Positions 32,813-44,860 of a stretch of DNA of 64,000 nucleotides are shown one piece after another. The DNA lies in assembly GCF_000001735.4 (NCBI RefSeq), contig NC_003075.7, positions 3,659,001 to 3,723,000 on the forward strand, in the 5' to 3' direction. Position 1 is the first letter of the stretch; each line of letters begins with the position of its first letter. This stretch comes from Arabidopsis thaliana (taxonomy: Eukaryota; Streptophyta; Magnoliopsida; Brassicales; Brassicaceae). Both the position numbers and the translations under genes were made by a program. The notes beneath the pieces were generated by a model. That model saw nothing but the letters and a program-made list of their open reading frames with translations. It had not been told where the DNA came from and ran no database searches.

Positions 32813-35161
32813 ATGCAAACTCGATCAACAGGCAATCAGAACCTCTTTTTCAATGACAACATCGACCGCATCGCTCGCGAACTCAGAGAAAGGAGAAACA
32901 CATTCAACCCTGTACCTCAGCAACCACTCGATATGGCTGACGAACAGAATCAACAAAATGGCCCTGCCAACATTGGCGCTGGAGATGCACCACGTGATCA
33001 CCGTCTGAGGAAAGGAATTGCACCTCCTGTTATCTAGAACAACAACTTCGAGATTAAGAGTGGTCTCATCTCGATGATTCAGGGGAACAAATTCCATGGT
33101 CTGCCAATGGAGGATCCACTCGACCACCTTGATGAATTCGATAGGCTCTGCAACCTATCAAAGATCAATGGTGTCAGTGAAGACGGATACAAGCTTCATT
33201 TGTTCCCATTCTCCTTGGGCGACAAAGCACACATCTGGGAGAAGAATCTGCCCCATGACTCAATCACCACATGGGATGATTGCAAGAAGGCTTTTCTATC
33301 AAAGTTCTTCTCCAATACTAGAACTGCAAGACTCAGAAATGAGATTTCTTGTTTCTCACAGAAGAATGGTGAAAGCTTCTGTGAAGCATGGGAGCGTTTC
33401 AAGGGTTACACCAACCAATGCCCTCATCATGGCTTTACTAAAGCCTCTCTGCTCAGCACTCTTTACAGAGAAGTCCACCCACGCATCAGAATGCTTCTGG
33501 ATACCGCCAACAATGGGAATTTCCAGAACAAGAATGTTGAAGAAGGCTGAGAATTGGTTGAGAACCTTGCTCAATCAGATGGCAATTACAACGAGGACTG
33601 TGATAGGACCGTCAGAGGAACAACTGACTCTGATGACAAACACAGGAAGGAGATCAAAGCGCTGAATGACAAGCTGGACAGGATTCTTCTTAGCCAGCAG
33701 AAGCATGTGCACTTCCTTGTTGATGACGAGCAGTTTCAAGTCCAAGATGGGGAGGGTAACCAGTTGGAAGTAGTCAGCTACATCAACAACAACCAGGGTG
33801 GCTACAAAGGATACAACAACTTCAAAACCAACAACCCCAACCTCTCCTACCGCAGCACCAACGTTGCTAATCCTCAGGATCAAGTGTATCCTCCACAGCA
33901 ACAACAAGGTCAGAACAAACCTTTTGTTCCCTACAACCAAGGTTTCGTTCCTAAGCAGCAATTTCAGGGGAACTACCAGCCGCCACCACCACCTGGGTTT
34001 GCATATCAGCTAAACCAAGGTCCTGCTGCTCCTGAGGCTGATATGAAACAAATGATACAACAGCTGCTTCACGGACAAGCCTCTGGCTCCATGGAGATGG
34101 CAAAAAAGATATCTGAGTTACATAACAAGCTAGACTGTAGCTACAATGATCTCAATGTCAAGATGGAAACACTGAATACCAAAGTCCGATACTTAGAGGG
34201 ACATTCTGCATCTTCTTCAGCTCCAAAACAGACAAGCCAACTACCAGGCAAAGCAGTTCAGAATCCAAAAGAATATGCTCATGCTATCACACTGCGTAGT
34301 GGAAAAGCACTTCCAACTAGGGAGGAACCAAAGACGGTCACTGAGGACAGTGAAGATCAAGATGGGGAGGATTTAAGTCTCGAGAAAGATCAAGCTGACA
34401 AACCACTCGAGCAATCACTCGACCAGTCACTCGAGCAACCACTCGACCTATCACTCGAGCAACCACTCGATCTGCCACTCGACAACGTTACTCGACCAAC
34501 AACTCGACCTATCTTCCCAGCAGCATCACCAACTGCTCCAAAACCAGTTGCTGTCAAAAACAAAGAAAAAGTCTTTATCCCTCCTCCCTACAAACCGCAG
34601 CTTTCATTTCCTGGCCGTCACAAGAAAGCGTTGGCAGATAAATATAGAGCTATGTTTGCCAAGAATATTAAGGAGGTTGAGTTGCGAATACCTCTTGTTG
34701 ACGCTCTAGCGCTAATCCCAGACTCTCACAAGTTTCTGAAAGACTTGATCGTGGAGAGAATTCAAGAAGTGTAAGGGATGGTGGTATTGAGTCATGAATG
34801 CAGTGCTATCATACAGAAGAAGATCATTCCTAAGAAGCTTAGTGATCCTGGTTCATTCACTCTACCATGCTCTTTAGGTCCATTGGCTTTCAATAAATGC
34901 CTATGCGATTTAGGAGCATCAGTCAGTCTCATGCCGGTCTCTGTCACCAAAAGATTGGGGTACACTCAATACAAGTCCTGCAATATATCCCGCATCCTAG
35001 CTGACAGATCAGTAAGGATCCCTCATGGTTTGCTCGAAAACCTCCCAATCAGGATCGGTGCTGTGGAGATACCAACTGGCTTTGTAGTCCTGGAGATGGA
35101 TGAAGAGCCCAAGGACCCTTTGATTCTAGGGAGACCTTTCTTTCAAGAAAGGGAAGATTGA
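32813..35161 (+). pseudogene. Element C gag-protease
   Basis: ATG 32813 ([16 protein letters not shown]). One frame with in-frame stops TAG 33035 (before [13 protein letters not shown]), TGA 33548 (EEG*ELVENLAQSDGNYNED) and TAA 34772 ([14 protein letters not shown]). The first and last are consistent with CAG/CAA to TAG/TAA and the second with TGG to TGA, all C:G to T:A changes. The gag core runs about 33060-33540 ([18 protein letters not shown]..., [17 protein letters not shown]). A Gln/Asn/Pro-rich region and an acidic repeat (PLEQSLDQSLEQPLDLSLEQ) follow, encoded by ACTCGA repeats. The protease starts at [14 protein letters not shown] and reaches PLILGRPF. A deletion near 35150 then shifts the frame. 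Confidence 0.88.
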
Positions 35162-35164
35162 TCT

Positions 35165-38100
35165 AAACCTTGGCAAAGACTTTAGGATAACCTTTGATGT
35201 CAAAGACGCGATGAAGAAGCCAACCATAGAAGGGCAACTCTTTTGGATCGAAGAAATGGATCAGTTAGCCGATGAATTACTGGAAGAGCTGGCAGAAGAA
35301 GATCATCTTAACAGTGCTTTAACCAAAAGTGATGAAGACGGGTTTCTACATTTGGAAACATTGGGATACCAGAAGCTGTTAGACTCCCATAAAGCGATGG
35401 AAGAATCAGAACCCTTTGAGGAATTGAATGGACCAGCAACGAAGGTAATGGTAATGAGCGAAGAAGGGTCAACTCGAGTTCAACCTGCACTCTCGAGGAT
35501 GTACTCGACCAGCCACTCGACCTTGTCTGCCAACGAATCTGGGGAGCCGATCATTCCAACTTCAGATGACTGGTCTGAACTTAAGGCACTGAAGGTTGAT
35601 CTCAAACCACTTCCTAAAGGTCTAAGGTACGCATTCCTTGGTCCAAACTCTACTTACCCTGTGATCATTAATGCTGAGTTAAATAGTGATGAAGTGAACC
35701 TGCTATTATCTGAGCTTAGAAAGTATAGGAGAGCGATTGGTTATTCATTATCCGACATTAAGGGAATTTTACCTAGTCTATGCAACCATAGGATCCATCT
35801 TGAAAACGAATCCTATTCTAGCATTGAACCACAGAGGAGGTTAAATCCCAATTTGAAAGAAGTAGTGAAAAAAGAAATTTTGAAACTGCTTGATGCTGGT
35901 GTCATCTACCCTATCTCTGATAGTACATGGGTTTCTCTAGTGCATTGCGTCCCTAAAAAGGGTGGAATGACTGTTGTCAAAAATGAAAAGGATGAACTGA
36001 TCCCTACTAGAACTATAACTGGTCATAGAATGTGCATTGATTATAGGAAGTTGAATGCTGCATCTAGGAAAGATCATTTTTCTTTACCATTCATTGACCA
36101 AATGCTTGAACGTTTAGCTAATCATCCATACTATTGCTTTCTTGATGGATACAGTGGTTTCTTTCAAATACCAATTCACCTTAATGATCAAGAAAAAACC
36201 ACTTTCACATGTCCTGATGGAACTTTTGCTTATAAGAGAATGTCATTTGGTTTATGCAATGCTCCTGCAACATTTCAGAGGTGTATGACCTCTATATTTT
36301 CAGACTTAATCGAGGAGATGGTGGAGGTTTTCGTGGATGATTTTTCGGTCTATGGCCCCTCTTTCTCCTCATGTTTGTTGAATCTTGGCAGGGTATTGAC
36401 CAGGTGCGAAGAGACTAATCTTGTTCTCAATTGGGAAAAGTGTCATTTCATGGTGAAGGAAGGCATAGTGTTGGGTCACAAGATATCAGAGAAGGGTATA
36501 GAGGTTAACAAAGGAAAAGTTGAAGTGATGATGCAGTTGCAGCCACCAAAAACGGTGAAGGACATCATAAGTTTCCTTGGTCATGCTGGGTTCTACAGAA
36601 GATTTATTAAAGACTTCTCCAAGATAGCCAGGCCGTTAACCAGGCTATTGTGCAAGGAAACTGAATTTAAATTCGATGAGGACTGCCTCAAATCCTTTCA
36701 AACCATCAAGGATGCTTTGGTATCTGCTCCGGTTGTTCGAGCGCCTAATTGGGACTAACCATTTGAGATCATGTGTGATGCATCAGATTACGCAGTAGGA
36801 GCTGTTTTAGGCCAGAAAATAGACAAGAAGCTTCATGTCATATATTACGCCAGCCGAACGTTGGATGACGCTCAGGGAAGATATGCAACAACTGAGAAGG
36901 AGCTTTTAGCTGTTGTATTCGCATTTGAGAAGTTCAGAAGCTATTTGGTTAGATCAAAGGTAACTGTCTATACAGACCATGCAGCTTTGAGGCATCTGTA
37001 TGCCAAGAAGGATACTAAACCAAGACTGTTGAGATGGATACTTTTATTGCAAGAGTTTAACATGGAGATAGTAGATAAGAAAGGCATTGAAAATGGTACA
37101 GTTAACCATCTGTCAAGGATGAGAATTGAAGAACCCCTTTCGATAGACGATTCAATGCCAGAAGAGCAGCTCATGGTTGTAGAGTTCTTCGGAAGGAGCT
37201 ACAATGGGAAAGAGTTCCACCAACTGAATGCTGTTGAAGGAGAATCTCCATGGTATGCTGATCACGTCAATTACTTGGCGTGCGGAGTAGAGCCTCCCAT
37301 CCTGACAAGTTATGAAAGGAAGAAGTTTTTTAGAGACATACACCATTACTACTGGGATGAGCCTTATCTTTACACTCTCTGTAAAGATAAGATCTACAGG
37401 AGAAGTGTCTCAGAAGATGATGTGGAAGGTATCCTGCTGCATTGCCATGTCTCAGCATATGGTGGTCACTTCGCGACGTTCAAGACAGTGTCCAAGATTC
37501 TTCAAGCAGGCTTTTGGTGGCCAACAATGTTTAAGGACGCTCAGGAGTTTGTTTCAAAGTGTGATTCATGCCAGAGAAAAGGCAACATCAACAGAAGAAA
37601 TGAGATGCCTCAGAATCCAATCTTGGAAGTTGAGATCTTTGATGTATGGGGGATTGATTTTATGGGTCCATTCCCATCTTCATACGGTAATAAATATATA
37701 TTGGTCGCCGTAGACTACGTATCAAAGTGGGTCGAAGCTATTGCTAGTCTTACCAACGATGCAAAAGTTGTGCTGAAGTTGTTCAAGACCATAATCATCC
37801 CAAGATTTGGAGTTCCCAGGGTAGTAATCAGTGATGGCGGGAAGCATTTCATCAACAAGGTTTTTGAGAACCTCTTGAAGAAGCATGGAGTAAAGCACAA
37901 GGTCGCCACTCCCTATCATCCACAGACAAGCGGGCAGGTTGAGATCTCCAATAGGGAGATAAAAACAATTCTGGAAAAGACTGTTGGGATTACAAGGAAA
38001 GACTGGTCTGCAAAGCCAGATGATGCATTATGGGCTTACAGGACAGCCTTCAAGACCCCCATTGGTACAACTCCTTTCAATCTTCTCTATGGAAAATCAT

Positions 38101-38537
38101 GTCATCTACCTGTTGAGCTCGAGTACAAAGCAATGTGGGCGGTAAAACTTCTGAACTTTGACATAAAAACTGCTGAGGAGAAGCGATTGATCCAACTCAG
38201 TGACCTCGATGAGATCCATCTAGAAGCTTATGAGAGTTCTACAATCTACAAGGAGAGAACCAAGCTTTTCCATGACAAGAAGATCATCACTAAGGATTTC
38301 CAGGTTGGTGATCAGGTGCTGCTATTCAACTCTCGCTTGAAACTCTTTCCAGGAAAACTTAAATCCAGATGGTCTGGCCCCTTCTGTATCACTGAGGTCC
38401 GTCCTTATGGAGCATTCGCTCTAGCTAGTAAGAGTGGAGATTTTACAGTAAATGGTCAAAGGCTCAAGAAATACTTAGCAGACCAAATCCTTCCAGAGGT
38501 GACATCGGTTCATCTCCAGGAACCTCTTGATGATTAA
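35165..38537 (+). pseudogene. Element C pol: RT, RNase H, integrase
   Basis: Open from about 35165 to TAA 38535 except for one TAA at 36756 ([16 protein letters not shown]). RT: LLDAGVIYPISDSTWVS, MCIDYRKLNAASRKDHFSLP, FDGYSGF-type motif (FLDGYSGFFQIPI), MSFGLCNAPATFQRCM and the catalytic VFVDDFSVYG. RNase [38 protein letters not shown]. Integrase: H-H-C-C zinc finger ending CDSCQRKGN, then the DDE core ([33 protein letters not shown]) and a C-terminal [11 protein letters not shown] chromodomain-free tail. Apart from the one stop it looks complete, in keeping with its fairly young LTRs. Confidence 0.9.
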
Positions 38538-39608
38538 AGGAGTAAAGGAGTCAAGCTATGACTTTAAACAAGCTCACTTGGGAGGAAGTTCCATGACTAT
38601 CTCTGTAAATAAATTTTTTTATTTTCTTGTTATTTTTGATTTGTCTTGGTTGTGTTTGTGGTTCTCAGGAACGAAGGAACAATGTGGTGATTGAGTAAAA
38701 ATTCAAAACTTTTACTCTACAGAAGACCTGGAGATCGAGGGTATAGCCCGTTGGAGTACAAAATTTTGAAAATCATCTGTTGCACCTGGAGACCTTGCAC
38801 TCGAGTACATTGGTCGAGTATGTGTGATGTTTAAAACCCAAAAACTTTTAAATCATCATTTTACTCGACCAACAGAAGCTACAGAGTCTTACAGGGAGTT
38901 TATCAAATTTTAAGTAGATTTCCTGCAGTTTTCCAGTCAACAGAGTGTGGACCACACGCTGAGGATAAGATGGAGAGAGAATCTCAAACTCAATCTCAGC
39001 CATTCCTTTCACTCGACCTTATTCTCTCCTGTTCTCCACCACTCGACCTAAACAATCAACTCGACCTCATAAGCCCTAGTCGTACTCGACCTCCGCCGCG
39101 TCCACACAGTTCAACAATTCACTCGACCTCCGAGGACCACTCGACCTAGGAACCGCCGTCACCAGTTCATTTCCTCCTTCACTCGACCGGACCTCTACAC
39201 TCGACTCCGTTGTGATACTCGACCAATTCATCCACATCAAACGCCGCCTCAGCCGATTTCAACAACTCACTCGACCGCCGTGAATCACTCGACTTTTCCA
39301 GCGCCGCCGCAATCGAGTATCCTCCTCGTTCACCGTCGAATTCTCAGGGTTCAAGATTTCACTCGACCTCGAGTTTTAACTCGACCTGAAGCACTATAAT
39401 AGAGATTACTCGACCTCAAGACTTCACCGGCTGAACTCAACATCCACAATTCACTCGACCTCCAGGAACAGCTCAAGTTACTCGAGTACAGAATTGTACT
39501 CGATCAATTCAATCTATTTCATTGCCTATTGATAACAATTTTGGTTTCATTGCTATCCTTAGAGACTAACCTATTGACATTTGAGCTTTGAGTTCTAAAT
39601 TTCTACAG
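38538..39608 (+). repeat. Post-integrase spacer of C, dense in CTCGACC motifs
   Basis: About 1.1 kb of non-coding sequence between pol and ORF1. From 38800 to 39495 it holds some two dozen copies of ACTCGACC, GTCGAGTA and close variants, the same motif as in the LTR hairpins, mostly in CTCGACC orientation. It starts with CACTTGGGAGGAAGTTCC, the counterpart of D's GGTGGGAGGCAACCCAC (57724 region). Confidence 0.8.
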
Positions 39609-39615
39609 GAGAATC

Positions 39616-41152
39616 ATGAGCAATTACAGTGGCAGCTCTTCTGTTGATCCTGACTACAACATGGATGAGACAGAGTCGTCATCTTCAAGGCCAGAGAGAG
39701 AACATAGAGAATATGAAAGCTTCAGAAGGAAAGCTGAGATAGCCCGATGGAAGAGAGCGATGACAGAGAGGTATGAGCTTATAGACGAAGATCTGGGAGA
39801 CGAGTACATGCCTGAACAGACTCGCAGATCTACCAAACTTCTGCACAAGCTCGATGTATTGCCTGCTGAGGAATATGGTAGGCTTTTCAAGCTGAATGAG
39901 TTATGTAGCACGAGGTATCCTTGCTCGACCTCACTTGCACAACTCGGATTGTTGGAAGATGTTCAACACCTGTACCAGAGTTGTCATCTGGACACTCTGA
40001 TGGCTTATCCGTATGCAGCGTATGAAGATGAGACAGTACAATTCCTCTCCACGCTGCAAGTAGAGCTCTACCAAGGTATGACCTCTGATGAGTTAGATTG
40101 TGAAGGATTGGGATTCTTGCGATTCTCTGTGTATGGTCATGCGTATAGGTTATCAATCAAGCGCTTGGAAGGATTGTTTGGCTTCCCCAGTGGAACGGGA
40201 TCTAAGCCCAAGTATGACAGAGAAGAGTTGAAAGACTTGTGGATCACCATTGGCAGCTCTGTACCGCTGAATTCTTCCAGGTCAAAGAGCAATTAGATAC
40301 GCAGCCCTGTCATCAGGTACTTCCAGCGTTCTATAGCCAATGTACTCTACTCCCGAGAGATTACAGGGACTGTTACTAACTCTGATATGGAGATGATTGC
40401 AATGGCCCTCAAGGGAACTCTTCGCCAAACTAAGAATGGTATGTCTCTCCAATGTGAAGTCAATGACACACCTCTCTCTGTACTTTCCATCTATGTGGAT
40501 ACAAGAGCTGGGCTGTCAACAATAACCACAAGAGAGCACGAGGCGCTCTGTGCATAGGTGGTGTTGTGACACCGATTCTGATAGCTTGTGGAGTCCCAAT
40601 CATTTCTGCTGGACTCGAGCCGCGAGCAATGGATATCGAGCACCTACGTCACTACGAATTCCTGGAGTTTGCAATGGTTGACGACTTCCACAGGTTCAGG
40701 TTTGAGCACTCTACAGACAGGAGAGCTAGCATATTGATTTTTGGCCTGAGGTTACACGGATAATAAAGGGAGATAATATTGATTTTCGGCCTGAGGTTGG
40801 ACGCCTCTACTATGAGAACGCTCCGCCATTGGATGAGGATGATCTTCTAGAAGAAGCTGCTTCGGATGGGTTGGATGAAGATAGAGCAGTGGAGTTCGAC
40901 ACTAGCATGTATCACTTTGGTGAACATGTACCTCCAGCGAGGCAGAGCAAGAGCTTGATTGAAGCTCATAAGAATAACAGTAAATTGCAGAAGTGGTGCA
41001 AGAAGCAGGACAAGCTGCTCGCCAAGTGTTTCAAGGCTATCAAGCTTCTGACAGATAAGCTGAGTTGTTCCTCCTCCACCACTGCTATTCCACAGGGACA
41101 GCCTCCTCTGGAGATGCCATCGAGGAGATTTGATGACCTTCGCACAGCCTGA
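39616..41152 (+). pseudogene. Athila ORF1 (env-position) protein of element C, broken
   Basis: ATG 39616 (MSNYSGSSSVDPDYNMDETE); Athila ORF-1 family features include REYESFRRKAEIARWKRAM, TRRSTKLLHKLDVLPAEEYG, LGLLEDVQHLYQSCHLDTLM and GMTSDELDCEGLGFLRFSVYG. A frame change near 40260-40290 and a stop follow. The frame resumes (MEMIAMALKGTLRQTKNG, then VTPILIACGVPIISAGLEP), then a 45-bp tandem duplication (40731 and 40776) introduces TAA TAA. The C-terminal part (YYENAPPLDEDDLLEEAASDG...LSCSSSTTAIP) ends at 41152. Upstream of the ATG, TTTCTACAG at 39601-39609 looks like a splice acceptor. Confidence 0.82.
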
Positions 41153-43105
41153 GCTTAGCGAGTAGAGAGTCTCACATGTCCAGGCTAGGCATTCGTCATT
41201 CGAGTCCTGGGAGCACAAGAGAAGAAGGAAGGCTACACTCACTAGATCTAGCAGCAGATCACGCCTCCTTCACTCAAGGAGATCACTCGACCGCGGTGCT
41301 GGCCGCAGGAGAAGGAGAGAGGTCGGGTATCCTCAGAGCGGTGATGGCCGCCATAGAGCTGATGAGGTCGAGTACCCACCTGTTGGAGCAGATACAGAAC
41401 AAGGTGGTTCGTCTATGGCCTGGGAGCAATCACAGGCAGCCATTGACGAGCAATTACGTTCATTCTTCGACTGAGGTAAGCGCCTCACTTCACCATTGTA
41501 TTATATCATCTTTTGTGATTTGTTTCTTCATTTTTTGTTTATGTGATTGGATTTGTCCTGAGTACTCTCTTCCAGTTTATCCACACAGTGGACTGTGTGA
41601 TTTAAGTTTGGGGGAGGGCTTAGGAAGTGTGTGTTGCATTGTGTATATTTTTGAGTCTGCATTCATCTAAGGCATAGAAAAACCAAAAAAAATTGAAAAA
41701 TTTCAGAAAATGATTTCACAAAAAAAGAGTGTTCATGTAGTTGCATTACATTTAGGATCGAGTCTAGAGTGTTTCATTTAGGATTGTTGCATATGCATAG
41801 GGGATGATGATGAGATAGCCTTGTAAGCATTTTGATTCACCGGATAAACTCAGTGCCCTCGTTGCTAGTTGTCTGTTGCGTAGTCAATGAATTTGAAATA
41901 AAACTGAACCATGCCTAGATTGCTCTATTCGACCACACTGTCATGATCTGATACCATTCCCTATTAATTTGAACCTGAATCTGATCTTTAATTATCATGT
42001 CTGCATCAAATTTGAACTCATGGATACCCTAAAATACTTGGATTTTCTTATTCATTTTGATCACTCTTGTTAATCCAAGTAGCAGACTCTCCTTATTAGA
42101 GCAGTTAACTCAAACCCAAACCTAGACTTTCTTTCGAGCCCTATATCACTTGTGAGTGTTTGTGAGGTCTTATTCCGATTAAGCTTGGTAGAAAGTGTTA
42201 GGTTCGTAACGACAGAGATAGTGTCTCATGTAGTTCTAGTTCGCATTTTTTGGACTAGATAGGACTAGGTGGGCGCTTATACTTTGGGTTGAGATGTGTT
42301 TAAAAGAAAAAAAAAGGGGGTTGATTCATTGATAAGAAAAAGTAAAAGACTCTAAATGAAGTAAGCTAAAGAAGCAGAAAAAGTCTAGTAAAGGTTTTGG
42401 GATTTGAAAAGAAAAGAAAGAATTCTTGTTAGCTATTGAAGATGGGCGAAAGCCCTTGGTTTTAAAATGTTAAAAACAGGAACCTTAGTTGTTAAAGAAA
42501 TCCAAATCCGCTAGATGTGTCAAAGTGTTGAGAAAGCTTCTTCTAGAGTTAAGAGAAAAGAAAAGAATGATTAGAAAAAGGGCTTAAAAGATTCATGAAT
42601 GCAAATGGTAGAGTTAAGTTCTTATATTGGGATTGGAGATGGGATTGCCATTAGAGCTTCATTTGATGTACTCTGGGTAGATGGGATCTTATCTCTGTAT
42701 GCATAGCTTGGGACTTACCTTTAGCATTCTACTAAAGCTTAATCATTTTTTGAGAGATCCCCTGTTACTGAAACCTATTCTGTAAGGGACCATCTTTGTC
42801 TCTTGACCTTTTACCTTAGCCAAATGAGTTCATTGATGATGCATTGCTTGATTCACGTTCCACAACTAATGAATGTTAAAGGGATTGGTAGATTTAATAA
42901 CATGTGTAGGTCGAGCATATGAGTCGGATTGATTGATAATGAGGCATGGCTAACGTTTTTAAGTAGAATTCGATCTTGCAGCTTAGAACTTTCAACTTGG
43001 ACATTGATTTCGTATGGTTTATCTGGTGCTTTGGCTCTGAGTCCCCGCTTTCAAACCTCACCTCCAGCTTGTTCTTGATTGTTTGCTTGAGGGCAAGCAA
43101 AGACT
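41153..43105 (+). other. 3' non-coding region of element C
   Basis: About 1.95 kb between ORF1 and the PPT. Simple A/G-rich stretches (42300-42600), no recognisable ORF or RNA. The ORF at 41176-41670 runs out of ORF1 in another frame and is not supported. Confidence 0.55.
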
Positions 43106-43119
43106 AAGTTTGGGGGAGT
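43106..43119 (+). other. Polypurine tract of element C
   Basis: AAGTTTGGGGGAGT directly before the LTR start TGATAAGTGTG, the usual plus-strand primer site of Athila-type elements. Confidence 0.85.
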
Positions 43120-44860
43120 TGATAAGTGTGTATTTTGCATGTTTTGAGCATCCATTTTTCATCACTTTAGCATCATTTCTCATCATTTGTCATCACTTTA
43201 CATGTTTAGGATAGATTTGCATGCATGTTGCATATTTGCGTTGATTTCAGGTGATTTGGAGCTGTTGACGAGCTATCTGGAAGAAGCGGGCCTGATCATG
43301 TCAAACCATTCGACCCCGAGGTCGAGTAGAAGCTTCAAGATCTTAACAGATCACTCGACCCCCTGGTCGAGTAGAGGACATCACTACTTCACCACATCAC
43401 TCGACCCTGAGGTCGAGTATCTTCATCCCATCACCTGACAATCACACAATCACATCACTCGACCCCGAGGCCGAGTGTCTTTACCTTCATTGCCAGAACA
43501 CTACTCGACCTCTTCACTCTACCTGGAAGTCGAGTATCACCATCACCACCACTCGACTGCATACTCGATGACAAGCTTCAGAGCCTTCTTCATTCCGCAC
43601 TCAACCAGACACTCGAGCACAAGGAAGAAAAGAAGACTCCAGCTATTCACTCGACCACTCACTCGACCACATGGGTCGAGTACAGTTCTTAATCCGTCCC
43701 AATACTGCGTCGTTTTAAGTATTAGGGTTTCGGAATATTTGGCTATAAGCAGCATGTACTTCACATTTTCGCAGACAAGTTTTATCTAGTTTTATTCCGC
43801 AGACCTTGTGTTCTAGACCTTTTTGTAATCCGGATTTCTCTGTATCTATTCAGTATTCAGTATTCAGCTTTTGTTCTTGATTTCGTTTACTGTTGTTCAT
43901 TCTGTTATCATCCTGCTGTTACACTGTTGTTATCATGTTTTCAACTTGTTCAACGTTTATGCTTTCTGTTATGATGTCTGAGTAGTGAATAGGTTTCTGA
44001 GGATGGGTTAGAGTAGTGTAGAATTCTCAGTATGTTAGGTGATTGAGTATTGGTTGATAGATCCCTCTGGATTAGTTGTTCTTAATGCCTATTGCTTTCT
44101 GATCAACTGGAATTTGAGCCCAGACATTTCTGCGCCCAAAAGGTGTTCGATAAAATATCTGAACTACTAATTCCAGAGATTCGTGACCCTGTACCAAGGT
44201 ATTGGTTGCAGGGAGCGTTTTGGCTTTAACTTGTTGATTCGTAATGCCTGTTAGGTTAGCTCTCGTCAATGGTGATTGAGTCTGGGACTAGGTTAACTTG
44301 AGAGTCTCTGTTGCGGTGGCACTTAGATTTGATTAATGAACTTGTTGTCTAGGGTTAATTTATTGAGCATGTCAATCACATGTAAACTGAGGAAACGAAA
44401 CTACTCAATCACCCCATCCTTGGGAATTCTTTATCTGATTGAATTCTTTGTTTACTCTACTATTGTTTACTGCATCCTGTTATCTGTCGCTTAATTTATG
44501 CAATTCTTTCTTGTTACTCGACCTCGTACTCGACCACCCAGTTATCTGGCAACAGACTGTGCAGTCGAGTATCTGTGTTTTATTTTCTGTCTGTTACTCG
44601 ACCTGTCACTCGACCTCACCCAGTGCTCTGCAAAGAGTTGTGTTGGTCGAGTGTTTTACTGTTTCTGTTTGATTTTCTGTTTTCTGCATGTTCACTTAAG
44701 ACTGCTAGAACACACCAAAACCTGTTGTTGCTTGGCTTGACTTAGTGACTTCTGATCACATCTTGATTGTTAGCATCACACTCATTTGGATTGACAACCT
44801 TCAGCACTACAACGACATGATAGTGCTTTAGGTTTAATTCATCTTAAAAACCTATTATCA
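43120..44860 (+). repeat. 3' LTR of element C
   Basis: 1741 bp, TGATAAGTGTG...CCTATTATCA. Complete copy of the LTR split by T1 at the 5' end; carries the same hairpin array and TATA-like box. Confidence 0.92.

Larger units (their letters stand above)
16894..44860 (+). mobile_element. Element C: Athila-type retrotransposon, nearly complete
   Basis: 5' LTR (16894-18556 and 32586-32667, split by T1), PBS TGGCGCCATTGCC at 32671, gag and protease (32813-35161), RT-RNase H-integrase (35165-38537), spacer, ORF1 (39616-41152), PPT (about 43106-43119), 3' LTR (43120-44860). Without T1 it would be about 13.9 kb. The two LTRs differ by a few percent by eye (about 11 differences in the 435 bp around 17036-17470). 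The first 11 bp of the 5' LTR are lost, so the target duplication cannot be read with confidence. It lies in opposite orientation to D, just upstream of D's ORF1. Confidence 0.88.

Noticed and set aside
39616..41152. Calling Athila ORF1 a true envelope glycoprotein
   Set aside because: No signal peptide or clear transmembrane segment is visible in this copy; only its position resembles env.
16894..44860. A clean target-site duplication for element C
   Set aside because: The first 11 bp of the 5' LTR are missing; the flanks TTTTC and TTTTG may be a duplication but cannot be fixed.
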